A stretch of 64,000 bases of DNA from Pseudomonas entomophila (GTDB taxonomy: Bacteria; Pseudomonadota; Gammaproteobacteria; Pseudomonadales; Pseudomonadaceae). The notes beneath the pieces are model-generated. The model saw only the letters and a list, made by a program, of their open reading frames with translations. It was not told where the DNA came from and made no database searches. Within the stretch, counting starts at the first letter, position 1. Each line of letters begins with the position of its first letter. The position numbers were made by a program, and so were the translations under genes. Below, in pieces: positions 27,514 through 37,061 of the stretch. Location: positions 34,317 to 98,316 of the forward strand of contig NZ_JARPQB010000009.1 of NCBI RefSeq assembly GCF_029478665.1, written 5' to 3'.

Positions 27514-28640
27514 GCGTTGTTCTCCAGGGTGCGATAGATGTCCAGGTGTTGTGCGACGATGCTTTCGATCGCAAAGGCACGCTCGGCAAGCGCCCTGCCC
27601 GCCTTGCCCAGGTCCTGGCGCAATTGTCTATCCACGATCAGGCGTTCGATCGCGTCGGCCAGCGCGTGCGCGTCGCGCACGGGTACCAAAAGTCCGGAAA
27701 TGCCTGGCTCGATAGCATCACGGCAGCCTGGAACATCAGTGGTAACTACCGCGCGGCCGCAGGCAGCAGCCTCCACCAAGACTTTCGGCAAACCTTCACG
27801 ATAAGAAGGCAGGACAACGATATGCGAACGCTGGAACACCGTCTCCATATCCGCCCGATAGCCCAGACAGGTGACAAGGCCTTGCTGCCCCCAATGCAAC
27901 AACTCATCCGCACTGATACTGGTGGGATTGCCAGGGTCCGGGTCACCAACCAGCTGAAAGCTTGCACTGACTCCGCGCTGCCGGAGGATTCGGGCAGCCT
28001 CCACATACTCGAGCACCCCCTTGTCACGCAATAGTCGCGCGGCGAACGTCACCACGGGCTGACCGGCAGGCTCCGGGCAAGGTGAGTACTGTCGCAAGTC
28101 CACGCCAGATCCTCGAATCAGCACACTTTTCGCCGCCGTGATCGCGCCAATGGAAGCCAGAGCCTTCTGATCGTCCGGATTCTGGAAAACCGCCCTGAGA
28201 TTCCGCTTCCCCAATGCCACTCTGTACATCAGCGAAATGATCTTGCGCAGTACCGATGCTTTTCCGCCTTGGGCCATGAAAACGAATCCGAGCCCTGAAA
28301 TGGCAGCCAGTACACCCCGGACCGGAGAAAGCCGGGCAACGATTCCGCCGTACAAGACGGGCTTGATGGTTACCAGATGCAGCACATTGGGACGTACACG
28401 CCAGCACAACGCCCAAAGTGCCAACAGCGACTTCAACTCAAGAAGTGGATTCTTTCCACTGCGCGACAAGGGCAATTCATGGTGAGCAAAACCGAGACGT
28501 GAGATGTCAGAGACCCGCGCCCCCGCCTGCGTAGCCACGTGAACTTCATACCCCGCCTCGCGCGCAGACTCGGCAATCGGCAATCGATGAGAAATAAAAA
28601 AAGCCGGATCGTTAACAACGATCAGTAATACCGGTTTCAT
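27510..28640 (-). CDS. GT4 glycosyltransferase
   Basis: This 376-residue GT-B glycosyltransferase starts MKPVLLIVVNDPAFFISHRL. The N-terminal domain accepts the lipid-linked acceptor; the C-terminal domain shows TFAARLLRDKGVLEYVEAAR and the donor-binding VLPSYREGLPKVLVEAAACG, the E-x7-E motif of family GT4. It is probably cytoplasmic and membrane-associated, adding one sugar of the O-unit. It is the first of the tightly coupled block with wbpV, wbpL; an 81-base gap separates it from the wzy-like gene. Confidence 0.9.
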   Translation of the reverse strand: MKPVLLIVVNDPAFFISHRLPIAESAREAGYEVHVATQAGARVSDISRLGFAHHELPLSRSGKNPLLELKSLLALWALCWRVRPNVLHLVTIKPVLYGGIVARLSPVRGVLAAISGLGFVFMAQGGKASVLRKIISLMYRVALGKRNLRAVFQNPDDQKALASIGAITAAKSVLIRGSGVDLRQYSPCPEPAGQPVVTFAARLLRDKGVLEYVEAARILRQRGVSASFQLVGDPDPGNPTSISADELLHWGQQGLVTCLGYRADMETVFQRSHIVVLPSYREGLPKVLVEAAACGRAVVTTDVPGCRDAIEPGISGLLVPVRDAHALADAIERLIVDRQLRQDLGKAGRALAERAFAIESIVAQHLDIYRTLENNA

Positions 28641-28721
28641 GCTAACCCTGTCACTCTCGAATTCAACAGCACTTTGCAAAACGTCCTGCGTAGCAGGCAA
28701 CCGATTGGCCGATACACACCG

Positions 28722-29906
28722 TCATTGAGCAGACCCTGCCCGAACGCGGTATCGCGGTAACAAACGCAGACGCGCGAAAACCATCAAAAAAACGCCGTAA
28801 AGGCACAAGTTGAAAAACGCGCCCACCCAACCATGGTAAAGGTAGACAAGAGAAAAACAGCCAATCAGCAACACATAGCGAGAACCGCCATACCTGCCGA
28901 GTACCGCATAAACGAAAGTCAACAGCACCACAACGTAGATAAACAGCATGACCGCTCGTTCCTGCAGCAGAGCAGCCCAACCAGCCAGGCCGGGGTTGGT
29001 GTTCCAGTATGCGTCCGGATAGCCAAATATCTCGTTGACGAGGAACGTATTGACACGCAGATAATCGTAGCCCAGCACCTTGTAGACAGTCATTTGAGGG
29101 AGGCCGTCCGCCCAGTAAGGAATGAAGGCGCCGCTCACATAGAAATCATGGAGCATGCTTGCATGCTCCATGATCAAGGCCACATGCCCTACGTGTTGCA
29201 AACGGTTCATGACATAACGTACCGCCTCCCCATAGCCCTCCAGGCTCAACGCCGCGAGCCCCTCCATGAAGGCCGACACACTCACGCCCGTTCGCATTGC
29301 CCATTTCGCTTCAATGACGACTGGCAGGAGCAGTGCCACGAACCCAAGGCCGACCATACCGCGGAAGAAACTCCTCATGGAAATATGAATGGGGTAGCTT
29401 CGGCACAGGATCAGCACCACAACGACGAAGATCCCCCCCATCCAGCCACGCAAGAACATGGACGCGAGGAAAACCAGGCAGTTCAACCAGAACCAACGAC
29501 TCGAACGCAATCCGACGCCAATCAGAACAAACAACACATCCGGGGGAACAAGGACAAACAGGTAATTGAGCGCGCCGCTACCATGGGACTCGACCCCCGC
29601 CACGTTGATTCCGGAAATCTGATTGTATGCCATGAAAAAAAGTTGGACGGCGAGAAGAAATAGGCCGTAATTGCCACCCAACACCAGCGGCGCACGTGAA
29701 CAGCGCCGGATATGCAGCCGATACAGACTCCACAGCAAGAGTACAAATAGCTGCTGGAGTAAAAACGCCCAGACCAAGGACTCTGCACCCAACTCAAAAA
29801 ATGTCCCCTCCAGCAGCATCCCGCCATCATAGATCCCGAATACCAACGAGATGAAATTGGTAAAGAAATAGAGAACCAACAGGAGGGTAAATGGTGAAAC
29901 TAGCAC
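28722..29906 (-). CDS. wzy: O-antigen polymerase-like membrane protein (Wzy)
   Basis: This 394-residue membrane protein has about ten to twelve hydrophobic segments and a large hydrophilic loop near residues 225-290 (NRLQHVGHVALIMEHASMLH and on). Such a periplasmic loop between late helices is typical of Wzy polymerases. It has no recognisable enzyme motif, as usual for this family. Position beside wzx, GTs and wbpM supports the call. The start is GTG at 29906, eight bases after GAGG. Base composition is poorer in GC than the flanks, as for most of this stretch. Confidence 0.75.
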   Translation of the reverse strand: MLVSPFTLLLVLYFFTNFISLVFGIYDGGMLLEGTFFELGAESLVWAFLLQQLFVLLLWSLYRLHIRRCSRAPLVLGGNYGLFLLAVQLFFMAYNQISGINVAGVESHGSGALNYLFVLVPPDVLFVLIGVGLRSSRWFWLNCLVFLASMFLRGWMGGIFVVVVLILCRSYPIHISMRSFFRGMVGLGFVALLLPVVIEAKWAMRTGVSVSAFMEGLAALSLEGYGEAVRYVMNRLQHVGHVALIMEHASMLHDFYVSGAFIPYWADGLPQMTVYKVLGYDYLRVNTFLVNEIFGYPDAYWNTNPGLAGWAALLQERAVMLFIYVVVLLTFVYAVLGRYGGSRYVLLIGCFSLVYLYHGWVGAFFNLCLYGVFLMVFARLRLLPRYRVRAGSAQ

Positions 29907-29937
29907 TTGACAGGCCTCGTGCGAATCACTTCTTGAT

Positions 29938-30468
29938 TTAATTATTTACTGAAAGAACGCGCGCGGGCACACCGGCAGCCGTCGCACCATCAGGTATATC
30001 TTTGGTCACTACACTGTTGGCGCCAATTTTTACGCGGTTGCCAATTTTCACCCCCCCTAGAATCTTCGCGCCGGTGCCCACGACCACATCATCACCCAAG
30101 CAGGGTTGCTGATTATCCAAGGCTTCGGTGTCCTTGTTTCCAAACGTCACGCCGTTGAGTATTTTACAGTTCTTGCCAATGACCACAGAACTGCCAATGA
30201 CAATGTCATGCCCATGCATGATCACCAGCCCCGGGCCGATTTGCGCGCGCAGCGAGATATCACTCGCATAGACCACCCGAATAAGATATTCGAACAGAAT
30301 TCGCAACACACCCCCTACCAGCGGCATTGCCGAAAGCCAGACACCCAGTCGATAGCAAAACACCAGGTGAAACGCATGGCTGACGAGCACTATCTTGAGC
30401 GAACGCAACACTCCACCACCGTTCGTGAAACGCCGAAGATCCTGACGAATGTTCGCAAGTAAAATCAT
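29938..30468 (-). CDS. Hexapeptide-repeat acetyltransferase (CysE-like)
   Basis: This protein has 176 residues. After a helical N-terminus with a hydrophobic segment, residues about 85-170 form a left-handed beta helix built of hexapeptide turns: IGPGLVIMHGHDIVIGSSVV, IGKNCKILNGVTFGN, LGDDVVVGTGAKILGGVKIG. The catalytic His is in VIMHGHDI. This resembles serine O-acetyltransferases, but in an O-antigen locus it more likely acetylates a sugar hydroxyl or amino group. Its ATG overlaps the stop of the GT2 gene (ATGA). Confidence 0.85.
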   Translation of the reverse strand: MILLANIRQDLRRFTNGGGVLRSLKIVLVSHAFHLVFCYRLGVWLSAMPLVGGVLRILFEYLIRVVYASDISLRAQIGPGLVIMHGHDIVIGSSVVIGKNCKILNGVTFGNKDTEALDNQQPCLGDDVVVGTGAKILGGVKIGNRVKIGANSVVTKDIPDGATAAGVPARVLSVNN

Positions 30469-31373
30469 TTGCCTAGCCTCAACTGCCTGATGACATTCAT
30501 GCCACGATAAAACCTGACCACGGAAAGCGGATGAAACGTTCTCAGGTAAACCTTGAAGAAATCCCACCACGTACCTCTGCGGTTTTTCAAGTCTACCAAC
30601 AGGTAGGTCAATGCCGCGGTGTTGACCTGCGACCTGTACTGAGGATATTTGCTTGCGAAGTACAGGAAGGTCTTGCATAGCAGCAAGCGCGTCTTGCTGC
30701 TCCCAGAGGATACTCCAACACCAGCACGATAAACCCCCAACGGGCTGTCACAGGCAAAACAGCCAACGCCGTCACCCACCTGCTCGACATTGGCAAAGTA
30801 ATCAAGCGTATCGAAATCAGCAACCTCGTACTCTCGCACGCTTTTCCGATACATCTTCGAGCTATTGGCACCCACTGCAATAAACTGAATGATTGCCCCT
30901 CGATCAAACTCCATATCGTAGACATATCCAGCCGCCGTCTTCATGGAATCAGGCACTTGTGAGTGCCCAAGGAGGCTACCATCAGGCAATTCCACCAGCA
31001 TCTTGTGCCACACAATATTGCAACGAGGATGTTGATCAAGGTAATCCGCTTGCGCCTGCAACTTTCCAGGCAAGCAGTAATCATCACCATCAAGATGAGC
31101 AATATACTCACCCCGAGCTTGCTGGTGTGCGAACACAAAATTATCACCCGCCCCCAGGTTTTTCTCGTGCAAAAACACCTTGAACAACCCTGGATACTTA
31201 AGCGAAAAGTCCCTGATTATCTCTGGCGTCCGATCTGAAGAAGCGTCATCACTGACAACCACCTCAAATGAAAAGTCAGCCACTTGATCGACGACACTTT
31301 GCAGGCACTCCGCTATGTATTGCTCCTGATTGTACGTCACAATACAAATAGACACTTTCACCTGATCGCCCAT
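30465..31373 (-). CDS. GT2 glycosyltransferase
   Basis: This 302-residue GT-A enzyme starts MGDQVKVSICIVTYNQEQYI at 31373, with GAGG five bases upstream. It has the nucleotide-binding VVVSDDASSDRTPEII and the metal-binding YIAHLDGDDYCLPGKL (DxD type). Family GT2 enzymes of this kind add a sugar to the growing lipid-linked O-unit. It is coupled to wzx upstream (one base between stop and ATG) and to the hexapeptide transferase downstream (ATGA). Confidence 0.92.
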   Translation of the reverse strand: MGDQVKVSICIVTYNQEQYIAECLQSVVDQVADFSFEVVVSDDASSDRTPEIIRDFSLKYPGLFKVFLHEKNLGAGDNFVFAHQQARGEYIAHLDGDDYCLPGKLQAQADYLDQHPRCNIVWHKMLVELPDGSLLGHSQVPDSMKTAAGYVYDMEFDRGAIIQFIAVGANSSKMYRKSVREYEVADFDTLDYFANVEQVGDGVGCFACDSPLGVYRAGVGVSSGSSKTRLLLCKTFLYFASKYPQYRSQVNTAALTYLLVDLKNRRGTWWDFFKVYLRTFHPLSVVRFYRGMNVIRQLRLGK

Positions 31374-31374
31374 C

Positions 31375-32874
31375 TCAACCTCGCGCCCCTTTGAAGGCAA
31401 CTAAAATAGAACGCGCTGATAAACTGCAAGAAACAGCCAACGCCAATAAGCCAACCGCAATCACCTGAGCCAGTGCCACCAACCTGTCAGAGGAGAAATC
31501 GATGACCTGTACTCCCCCCCAAACGACCAACACCGCCGGTAAAACCACCTTGAAACAGTCGAGCAGCAACCACCGCCACTGCAACCCTGGTTCAAGCTTG
31601 TAATGCACATAGGTCACCCATATCAGCAGGAATGAACCATTGGTTAGCAGCCACGCCCATCCGGCACCCAAGGCACCAAACTTCGAGGCGGCAATGACCA
31701 TTGCCGGCACCAGAACACAAACAGTGGCCAGGCTGCCCACCAGGTGATACTTCAAGTCACCTCTCGCATACTGTAGATAGTAAGGAAACGCCGCCAACGC
31801 CAAGAACCCATTACCCCAAGCGTACAAGCTCAGCACGGGCGCAGTGGTGGCGGCAAGCGCCTCGTCCCCGGTCCAGATGATAAGAAGAGGCTTCGCGCAG
31901 AATGCCAGCACGATGGTGACTGAACCAATGAAGGTCGCAATGAAACGGGTGGTGATTCGGTATAGGCGAATCATTTCATCACTTTTCTTTTCCGCATGCA
32001 GCCTGGCCATACGCGGAAGAATCGCATTGCTCACAGGGCCGCTGAGCACCATGATCCCACTCGCCACCAATACGGCCAGCGTGAAATACCCATATTCAGC
32101 CAGCGGTAAGACGCCAGACAGGATCATTTTGTCGGACTGAGTGACCAGTACCCAAACCGATGAAGTGAAAGCAATGCTCAACGCAAACTTGAGAAGCGGC
32201 CTGACTGAGCCAAACGACCATCCGATCGGTTGCTCACCTTTTTCGAGCGCGGGCAACAATGACCTCGCCATCAACAGCAAGCCGCCAAACTCGATGATCG
32301 CAACGACAAGCTGATGAACGAAGAATACGATCACCGTATACCCGTAGAGGTGCATCGAGAAAAAAACCGCAATGAAACGCAATGAGGCGATTACCGCGTT
32401 GAACCCACTCAGCCACACCAATCTTTCACTGCCGGTAATGACCCCCCGGTACAACCCGCCCATCCAGCGCAGTGCAATACAAACCGCCATGATCTGGACC
32501 GCGCCAACCACCACATCATGCGTTAACGTTTCAGCTTTAAGCCAATGAGTTGAAATAGTGTCCGAGCAAACCAGTAGCCCTACACCACCGACGACTGCAA
32601 TAATCAGGAAGATACTATTCAATGCCCGAACCAGGCGCCTGTAAGCAATGGCCGACATACTGCCTGCCTTGAACCTGGCCGTCTCCCGTCCGACGGTGGG
32701 CGTCAACCCAAGGTCCAACAACATGAACCAGGATTGCAGCATGGTAAAGAAACCGATCAAGCCGTAAGCTTCCGCCCCCATCGATTTCATATAAAGAGGC
32801 AGAATGACTATGCCGATCAGTGCTACATAAATCTGGCTGACGTAATTGGCAATGATGTTATTTTTCAATGACAC
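31375..32874 (-). CDS. wzx: O-unit flippase (Wzx)
   Basis: This 499-residue membrane protein has about fourteen helices and the MATE/MVF-like start IIANYVSQIYVALIGIVILP and FFTMLQSWFMLLDLGLTPTV. It belongs to the polysaccharide transport (PST) family and would move the finished undecaprenyl-linked unit across the inner membrane. It starts one base after the GNAT gene and ends one base before the GT2 gene. GC content is visibly lower than in the housekeeping flanks. Confidence 0.9.
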   Translation of the reverse strand: MSLKNNIIANYVSQIYVALIGIVILPLYMKSMGAEAYGLIGFFTMLQSWFMLLDLGLTPTVGRETARFKAGSMSAIAYRRLVRALNSIFLIIAVVGGVGLLVCSDTISTHWLKAETLTHDVVVGAVQIMAVCIALRWMGGLYRGVITGSERLVWLSGFNAVIASLRFIAVFFSMHLYGYTVIVFFVHQLVVAIIEFGGLLLMARSLLPALEKGEQPIGWSFGSVRPLLKFALSIAFTSSVWVLVTQSDKMILSGVLPLAEYGYFTLAVLVASGIMVLSGPVSNAILPRMARLHAEKKSDEMIRLYRITTRFIATFIGSVTIVLAFCAKPLLIIWTGDEALAATTAPVLSLYAWGNGFLALAAFPYYLQYARGDLKYHLVGSLATVCVLVPAMVIAASKFGALGAGWAWLLTNGSFLLIWVTYVHYKLEPGLQWRWLLLDCFKVVLPAVLVVWGGVQVIDFSSDRLVALAQVIAVGLLALAVSCSLSARSILVAFKGARG

Positions 32875-32875
32875 G

Positions 32876-33415
32876 TTACGTTTCCAGCCCGTTTACGCTG
32901 CGGTATTCCTCTGCCAATATCGACATTTGCACCATATTGCGGTACGCACCATTCTTGAATACCGCTTGACGCAGGGTACCCTCAACCGAGAAACCGACCT
33001 TGCGATAAAGGCCGACTGCGCGATCGTTATCTTCCAGCACGGTCAGGTAGACCCGGTTCAAATTCAGGTCATGAAAAGCATGACGCAAGGCTTCTTGAGT
33101 GGAAAAAGACCCAACACCACGCCCCTGATAGCTGTTTTCTCCGATCCAGATCGCAAATTCACAACTTCTCGACAACCAGTCGATTGATAACAAGTACACG
33201 GCGCCAACCAGTCGACCGCTGCTTTTTTCACAGATCGCCAGTCTGACGGCATTATTTCGATTCGCCAGGTATCCGTTCAGCCAGTTACCATCTACTTCTT
33301 CCCCAACAAAACGGAAAGGGCTACCGAGGCAGTCAATGACCCTGCGGTCATTGCGCCATTCATTGATCGTCGAGACGTCCTGTCGCCCAAGCTCTCGTAG
33401 GTAGAATTCAGTCAC
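32876..33415 (-). CDS. GNAT acetyltransferase, probable sugar N-acyltransferase
   Basis: This 179-residue protein is a full GNAT fold: EWRNDRRVIDCLGSPF at the N-terminus, the acetyl-CoA loop ENSYQGRGVGSFSTQEALRH near residue 95, and VYLTVLEDNDRAVGLYRKVG. It resembles RimJ/RimL-like and PseH/WecD-type sugar acetyltransferases. It overlaps the upstream PLP-fold gene by eight bases. In this cassette it most likely N-acetylates the amino sugar made by VioA or the amino acid attached to it; that is inference from context. Confidence 0.85.
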   Translation of the reverse strand: MTEFYLRELGRQDVSTINEWRNDRRVIDCLGSPFRFVGEEVDGNWLNGYLANRNNAVRLAICEKSSGRLVGAVYLLSIDWLSRSCEFAIWIGENSYQGRGVGSFSTQEALRHAFHDLNLNRVYLTVLEDNDRAVGLYRKVGFSVEGTLRQAVFKNGAYRNMVQMSILAEEYRSVNGLET

Positions 33416-34385
33416 CGCTCAACCCCTTCTTTACATTGGCGATCATGTATTGCATCTGCTCTGCTCCATAGCGCTGATCACAAGGAAGTGGCAGCAAGAG
33501 CCGACTGAGGGCCGACTCCCTCGACCCTTCTGCACAGCGGGCTTGGCACTCATTCCAGTATCGGGCGCTGTACACCTTTTTACTTAGCAAGCGCAGGCGA
33601 ACGGTTTCATTTTCCTTGTTCAGGAATGGGTAGCACAACGGCCCTCGCAGCGCAGAAAGGTCAAATGCAAGTGCATTGTGTTCCGCCAACGCTTCATGCA
33701 GCATCCTGAAGTTCTGATTTCGTGACGCCATGACCTCATCGCTATCCGCACAAGCAAGAAGACGACGTGACAACAGGGACATTTCACTGGCGTCAAACAC
33801 CTCCAAGCTCTCCTCCGCCACCTGATAATCGGCATATCCCGCCTCAGCCGAATCAGCAAAACGCCTGAGCAGATGGGCCATGCGCCTATGGGAGGCCTCT
33901 TCATCCGCACGCGTCTGCTCGACCTTCAGCCTTGATATCAGCAAACCGCCATCCGGCACGCCAAAGAATTTTCGAGGTGAGTAGAGGGTTGCCAAGCACT
34001 CCTTGGCCGGGGAGAAGTAAGCTTGCGCATGGTCAAAAATGACCTGTTGCGGGTTGAAACGCCGCAGGACGTCAGCTTGCTGAAGGTCACAAAGACCAAA
34101 ATAGTTGACGTACACCAACCACTCGCCGGTGGCAAGTTGAACACTCTCCGCAACGGAGAAATCATCATTGATGGAATAGAAAGCGTACTCGATACCTAAC
34201 GCTTCCAAGGGCCCCAGCATGGCGTCACAGTTGTAGAAGGGTAACCAGACCCGCTTAGGCCTTCCCTTCTGAAGCAGGGCGTAAAAGCAAGCCCGCGCCG
34301 ATTGAAAATACTGCGCATCGGCATAACGCTGCGTGCTCGCCGCTGGCATTGCCAGGCCGAAGTATCCACCAATGGCCGCGCTCAT
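33408..34385 (-). CDS. Divergent PLP-fold (DegT/StrS-like) aminotransferase homologue
   Basis: This 325-residue protein has no strong match that I recognise, but the middle lines up with sugar aminotransferases: VIFDHAQAY places Asp118 where the PLP pyridine-nitrogen Asp lies, and YSPRKFFGVPDGG places Lys139 where the Schiff-base Lys lies, with only about 20 residues between them. The N-terminal part (WLPFYNCDAMLGPLEALGI) fits the first half of the cofactor domain. It is shorter than VioA (369) and lacks much of the usual central loop. It overlaps wbqC (ATGA) and the GNAT gene (8 bases). Function unknown. Confidence 0.7.
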   Translation of the reverse strand: MSAAIGGYFGLAMPAASTQRYADAQYFQSARACFYALLQKGRPKRVWLPFYNCDAMLGPLEALGIEYAFYSINDDFSVAESVQLATGEWLVYVNYFGLCDLQQADVLRRFNPQQVIFDHAQAYFSPAKECLATLYSPRKFFGVPDGGLLISRLKVEQTRADEEASHRRMAHLLRRFADSAEAGYADYQVAEESLEVFDASEMSLLSRRLLACADSDEVMASRNQNFRMLHEALAEHNALAFDLSALRGPLCYPFLNKENETVRLRLLSKKVYSARYWNECQARCAEGSRESALSRLLLPLPCDQRYGAEQMQYMIANVKKGLSGD

Positions 34386-35080
34386 GCATCACGCTCTTGG
34401 GCTATCAGAGCGGCACAGGTTTCGAAATCATTGAACATCATCATGTCCACAATCGAAAGGCCCGCTTCGAAGGGCGCCCGAAATTGTGCATAGGCAGCAA
34501 GCGCCGGGCGACTGAAGTGGAGTGCAACACCGCGCCTCGCAAATGCATCGTGACTATAAAGGTCCTTGCCTCCTGGCAAGTTTACGTACTGCGACGCCTG
34601 CTCTTTTACGCAGATGTCGATGACGCGATCCGCGGCCGAAAGCTCCGCGTTGCCATAAATCGCCGACGTTTCGACAAACGCCACGTCGTATCCGAGGCGT
34701 TCAGCGCTCTTTATAATACTGCGTCGGGCCAATGCGGCAATGCTTTCGGCGTCGCCATCAAGAACATCCTTGATGAGATCGAAACACGCGGCGAAATGGG
34801 GTGCCTTGGCGTAGGACTGCCGAATGCTCTCAAGAAGCTTGCGCTCCCAGGCGGCTTTCGGTTGAACTTTCACCTGGTTGATCTTCAAGTTTGGGCTGGC
34901 GCCCGACAGGGGCACCGTGAAATACCGCACATCGCCAGACAGCAATAAACGGTTCCGATTGATCCAGCCACCCTTGATGAAGTTAACATCATCATAGAAT
35001 ACAAACTTGTCCACCTGCGCCACGAGGTTGAAATACCCAGCATAGGGGAACAGGTAGGGTTGCATGATTGCCAACTTCAC
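34382..35080 (-). CDS. wbqC: WbqC-family protein
   Basis: This 232-residue cytoplasmic protein opens KLAIMQPYLFPYAGYFNLV, the hallmark of the WbqC-like family, then VDKFVFYDDVNFIKGGWINR. The start is the GTG at 35080, two bases after the vioA stop, because it restores the family's usual N-terminus. WbqC proteins sit beside VioA-type aminotransferases in O-antigen clusters and are thought, not proven, to help attach an amino acid or acyl group to the amino sugar. Its stop overlaps the next gene's start (ATGA). Confidence 0.85.
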   Translation of the reverse strand: MKLAIMQPYLFPYAGYFNLVAQVDKFVFYDDVNFIKGGWINRNRLLLSGDVRYFTVPLSGASPNLKINQVKVQPKAAWERKLLESIRQSYAKAPHFAACFDLIKDVLDGDAESIAALARRSIIKSAERLGYDVAFVETSAIYGNAELSAADRVIDICVKEQASQYVNLPGGKDLYSHDAFARRGVALHFSRPALAAYAQFRAPFEAGLSIVDMMMFNDFETCAALIAQERDA

Positions 35081-35082
35081 GA

Positions 35083-36192
35083 TCACACGGCCTTGAGTAT
35101 GGAAATGATTTCCTGGACGGCGCGGTCTTCCATCGCAGTATAAATGGGCAGGCAAAGCACCTTGTCCGACACCTTCCTTGCCACCGGCAGATTCTCCTGC
35201 TGGGCAGACTTCATTCCACGGTACATGGGGAAGTCACTGATCAACGGGTAGAAATAGCGACGGGCAAAAATATTACTGAGCTTCAGCTTTTCATAAAGCT
35301 CATCACGCCCCAATGGATAATCGTGTTCTATCAGGATCGGGAAGTAGGAGTTATTGGAGACGGCCTGCCCCGCATCACCCACCACCTGGATGCCCTTCAC
35401 GTCCTTCAAGCCAGCGCAATAAGCTTGGGCAATTGCCTGGCGACGCTCCATGGCATGATCCATGTGCTGCAACTGAAGCAGGCCGAATGCGGCATTCACT
35501 TCGCTCATCTTACCGTTGATACCAGGGGCGACAACGGTCAACTCATCAACGAAACCAAAGTTTTTCAGTCGGTCGATGTGCTTCTTGGTCCTGGCATCCG
35601 GGCAGATGATCGCCCCGCCTTCGAAGGTATTGAAGACCTTCGTCGCGTGGAAGCTCAACACGCTCAGATCGCCATGGCGCAGCACACTACCGCCCGCATC
35701 TTTGACGCCAAAGGCATGTGCGGCATCGTAAATCACGCGCAAGTTGTAATTTTCGGCAATCCGTTGGATCGCCTCGACATCACATGGGTTGCCATAGCAG
35801 TGAACCGGCATGATGGCCGTGGTCTGCGGGGTGATGGCCGCCTCGATTTTCTCCGGGTCGAGGTTCAATGTGACAGGGTCGATATCTACAAAGACCGGCT
35901 TGATGCCATTCCACAATAGCGAATGGGCAGTGGCTACGAACGAGTAGGGTGTCGTGATGACCTCGCCCGTGACCCGAAGCGCTTGCAAGGCAGTAAGCAA
36001 GGCAATCGTGCCATTGTTGAACAATGCAACGTGCTCGACCCCAAGATAGTCGCAGAGGGCCTGCTCCAGTTGCTGGTGCATCGGCCCGCCGTTGGTCAGG
36101 ATCTTGTTGTCCCAGATCTGCTGCAGGTAAGGGATGAACTCTTCCAGTGGCGGCAGGAATGGCTGGGTAACAAATACGGGTTTTTCGCTCAT
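35083..36192 (-). CDS. vioA: dTDP-4-dehydro-6-deoxyglucose aminotransferase (VioA-like)
   Basis: This 369-residue PLP enzyme of the DegT/DnrJ/EryC1/StrS family carries [11 protein letters not shown] (PLP Asp) and [15 protein letters not shown] (Schiff-base Lys). The opening [16 protein letters not shown] and [20 protein letters not shown] are like VioA, which makes dTDP-Qui4N (viosamine) from the RmlB product. A 3-amino (FdtB/QdtB-type) product cannot be excluded. It follows rmlA with an ATGA overlap, which fits a dTDP substrate. Confidence 0.85.
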   Translation of the reverse strand: MSEKPVFVTQPFLPPLEEFIPYLQQIWDNKILTNGGPMHQQLEQALCDYLGVEHVALFNNGTIALLTALQALRVTGEVITTPYSFVATAHSLLWNGIKPVFVDIDPVTLNLDPEKIEAAITPQTTAIMPVHCYGNPCDVEAIQRIAENYNLRVIYDAAHAFGVKDAGGSVLRHGDLSVLSFHATKVFNTFEGGAIICPDARTKKHIDRLKNFGFVDELTVVAPGINGKMSEVNAAFGLLQLQHMDHAMERRQAIAQAYCAGLKDVKGIQVVGDAGQAVSNNSYFPILIEHDYPLGRDELYEKLKLSNIFARRYFYPLISDFPMYRGMKSAQQENLPVARKVSDKVLCLPIYTAMEDRAVQEIISILKAV

Positions 36193-37061
36193 GACAGTTC
36201 CTCGACTAGCGACAACAAATATTGGCCATAGCTGTTCTTTTTCAGCGAATTGCCAATACGGCGAAGGTCATCCTCCTCCAGCCATCCGTTGTTGAAGGCA
36301 ATTTCCTCGAGGCAGGCCACTTTGTAACCTTGGCGTTTCTCGATGGTTTCCACGAAGTGCCCGGCTTCCAGCAGGCTTTCATGCGTACCGGTGTCAAGCC
36401 AGGCAAAACCACGCCCCATGAGCTCTACATTCAACGAGCCCCGCTCAAGATAGGCATTGTTGACACAGGTAATCTCCAGCTCGCCTCGGGGTGACGGCTG
36501 GACAGCCTTGGCAATCTCGATGACATCGTTATCGTAGAAGTACAGCCCCGTGACCGCGAAGCGAGACCTGGGCTTGGCGGGCTTCTCTTCAATTGATACC
36601 ACGCGCTTCTGTTCATCGAACTCAACGACACCGAAGCGTTCCGGGTCCTTCACTTGGTAACCAAATACCGTTGCGCCTGACGGACGTTGGGCCGCTTGAC
36701 GCAGCATCGGGGTAAAGCCCTGCCCATAGAAGATGTTGTCACCCAGGACGAGGCAGACCGAATCCTGGCCAATGAACTCCTCGCCAATGACGAAGGCTTG
36801 AGCGAGCCCATCCGGGCTGGGCTGCAAGGCATAGCTCAGGTTGATGCCAAAATCACTTCCATCCCCCAACAGACGCTGATAACCGCCGATATCCTCGGGC
36901 GTACTGATCAGAAGGATATCGCGGATGCCAGCCAGCATCAGAACCGACAGCGGATAGTAGATCATCGGCTTGTCGTAGATGGGCAGCAGTTGCTTGGAAA
37001 CACCCTTGGTGATGGGGTACAGGCGCGTGCCGGAACCTCCGGCAAGAACGATACCTTTCAT
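36189..37061 (-). CDS. rmlA: Glucose-1-phosphate thymidylyltransferase
   Basis: This 290-residue enzyme makes dTDP-glucose from dTTP and glucose-1-phosphate. It has the nucleotidyltransferase signature [20 protein letters not shown] at residues 8-27 and [15 protein letters not shown] with the metal-binding Asp. Length is typical (about 290-295). It starts MKGIVLAGG at 37061 overlapping the rmlB stop (ATGA). Longer frames upstream are shadows of rmlB. Confidence 0.96.
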   Translation of the reverse strand: MKGIVLAGGSGTRLYPITKGVSKQLLPIYDKPMIYYPLSVLMLAGIRDILLISTPEDIGGYQRLLGDGSDFGINLSYALQPSPDGLAQAFVIGEEFIGQDSVCLVLGDNIFYGQGFTPMLRQAAQRPSGATVFGYQVKDPERFGVVEFDEQKRVVSIEEKPAKPRSRFAVTGLYFYDNDVIEIAKAVQPSPRGELEITCVNNAYLERGSLNVELMGRGFAWLDTGTHESLLEAGHFVETIEKRQGYKVACLEEIAFNNGWLEEDDLRRIGNSLKKNSYGQYLLSLVEELS

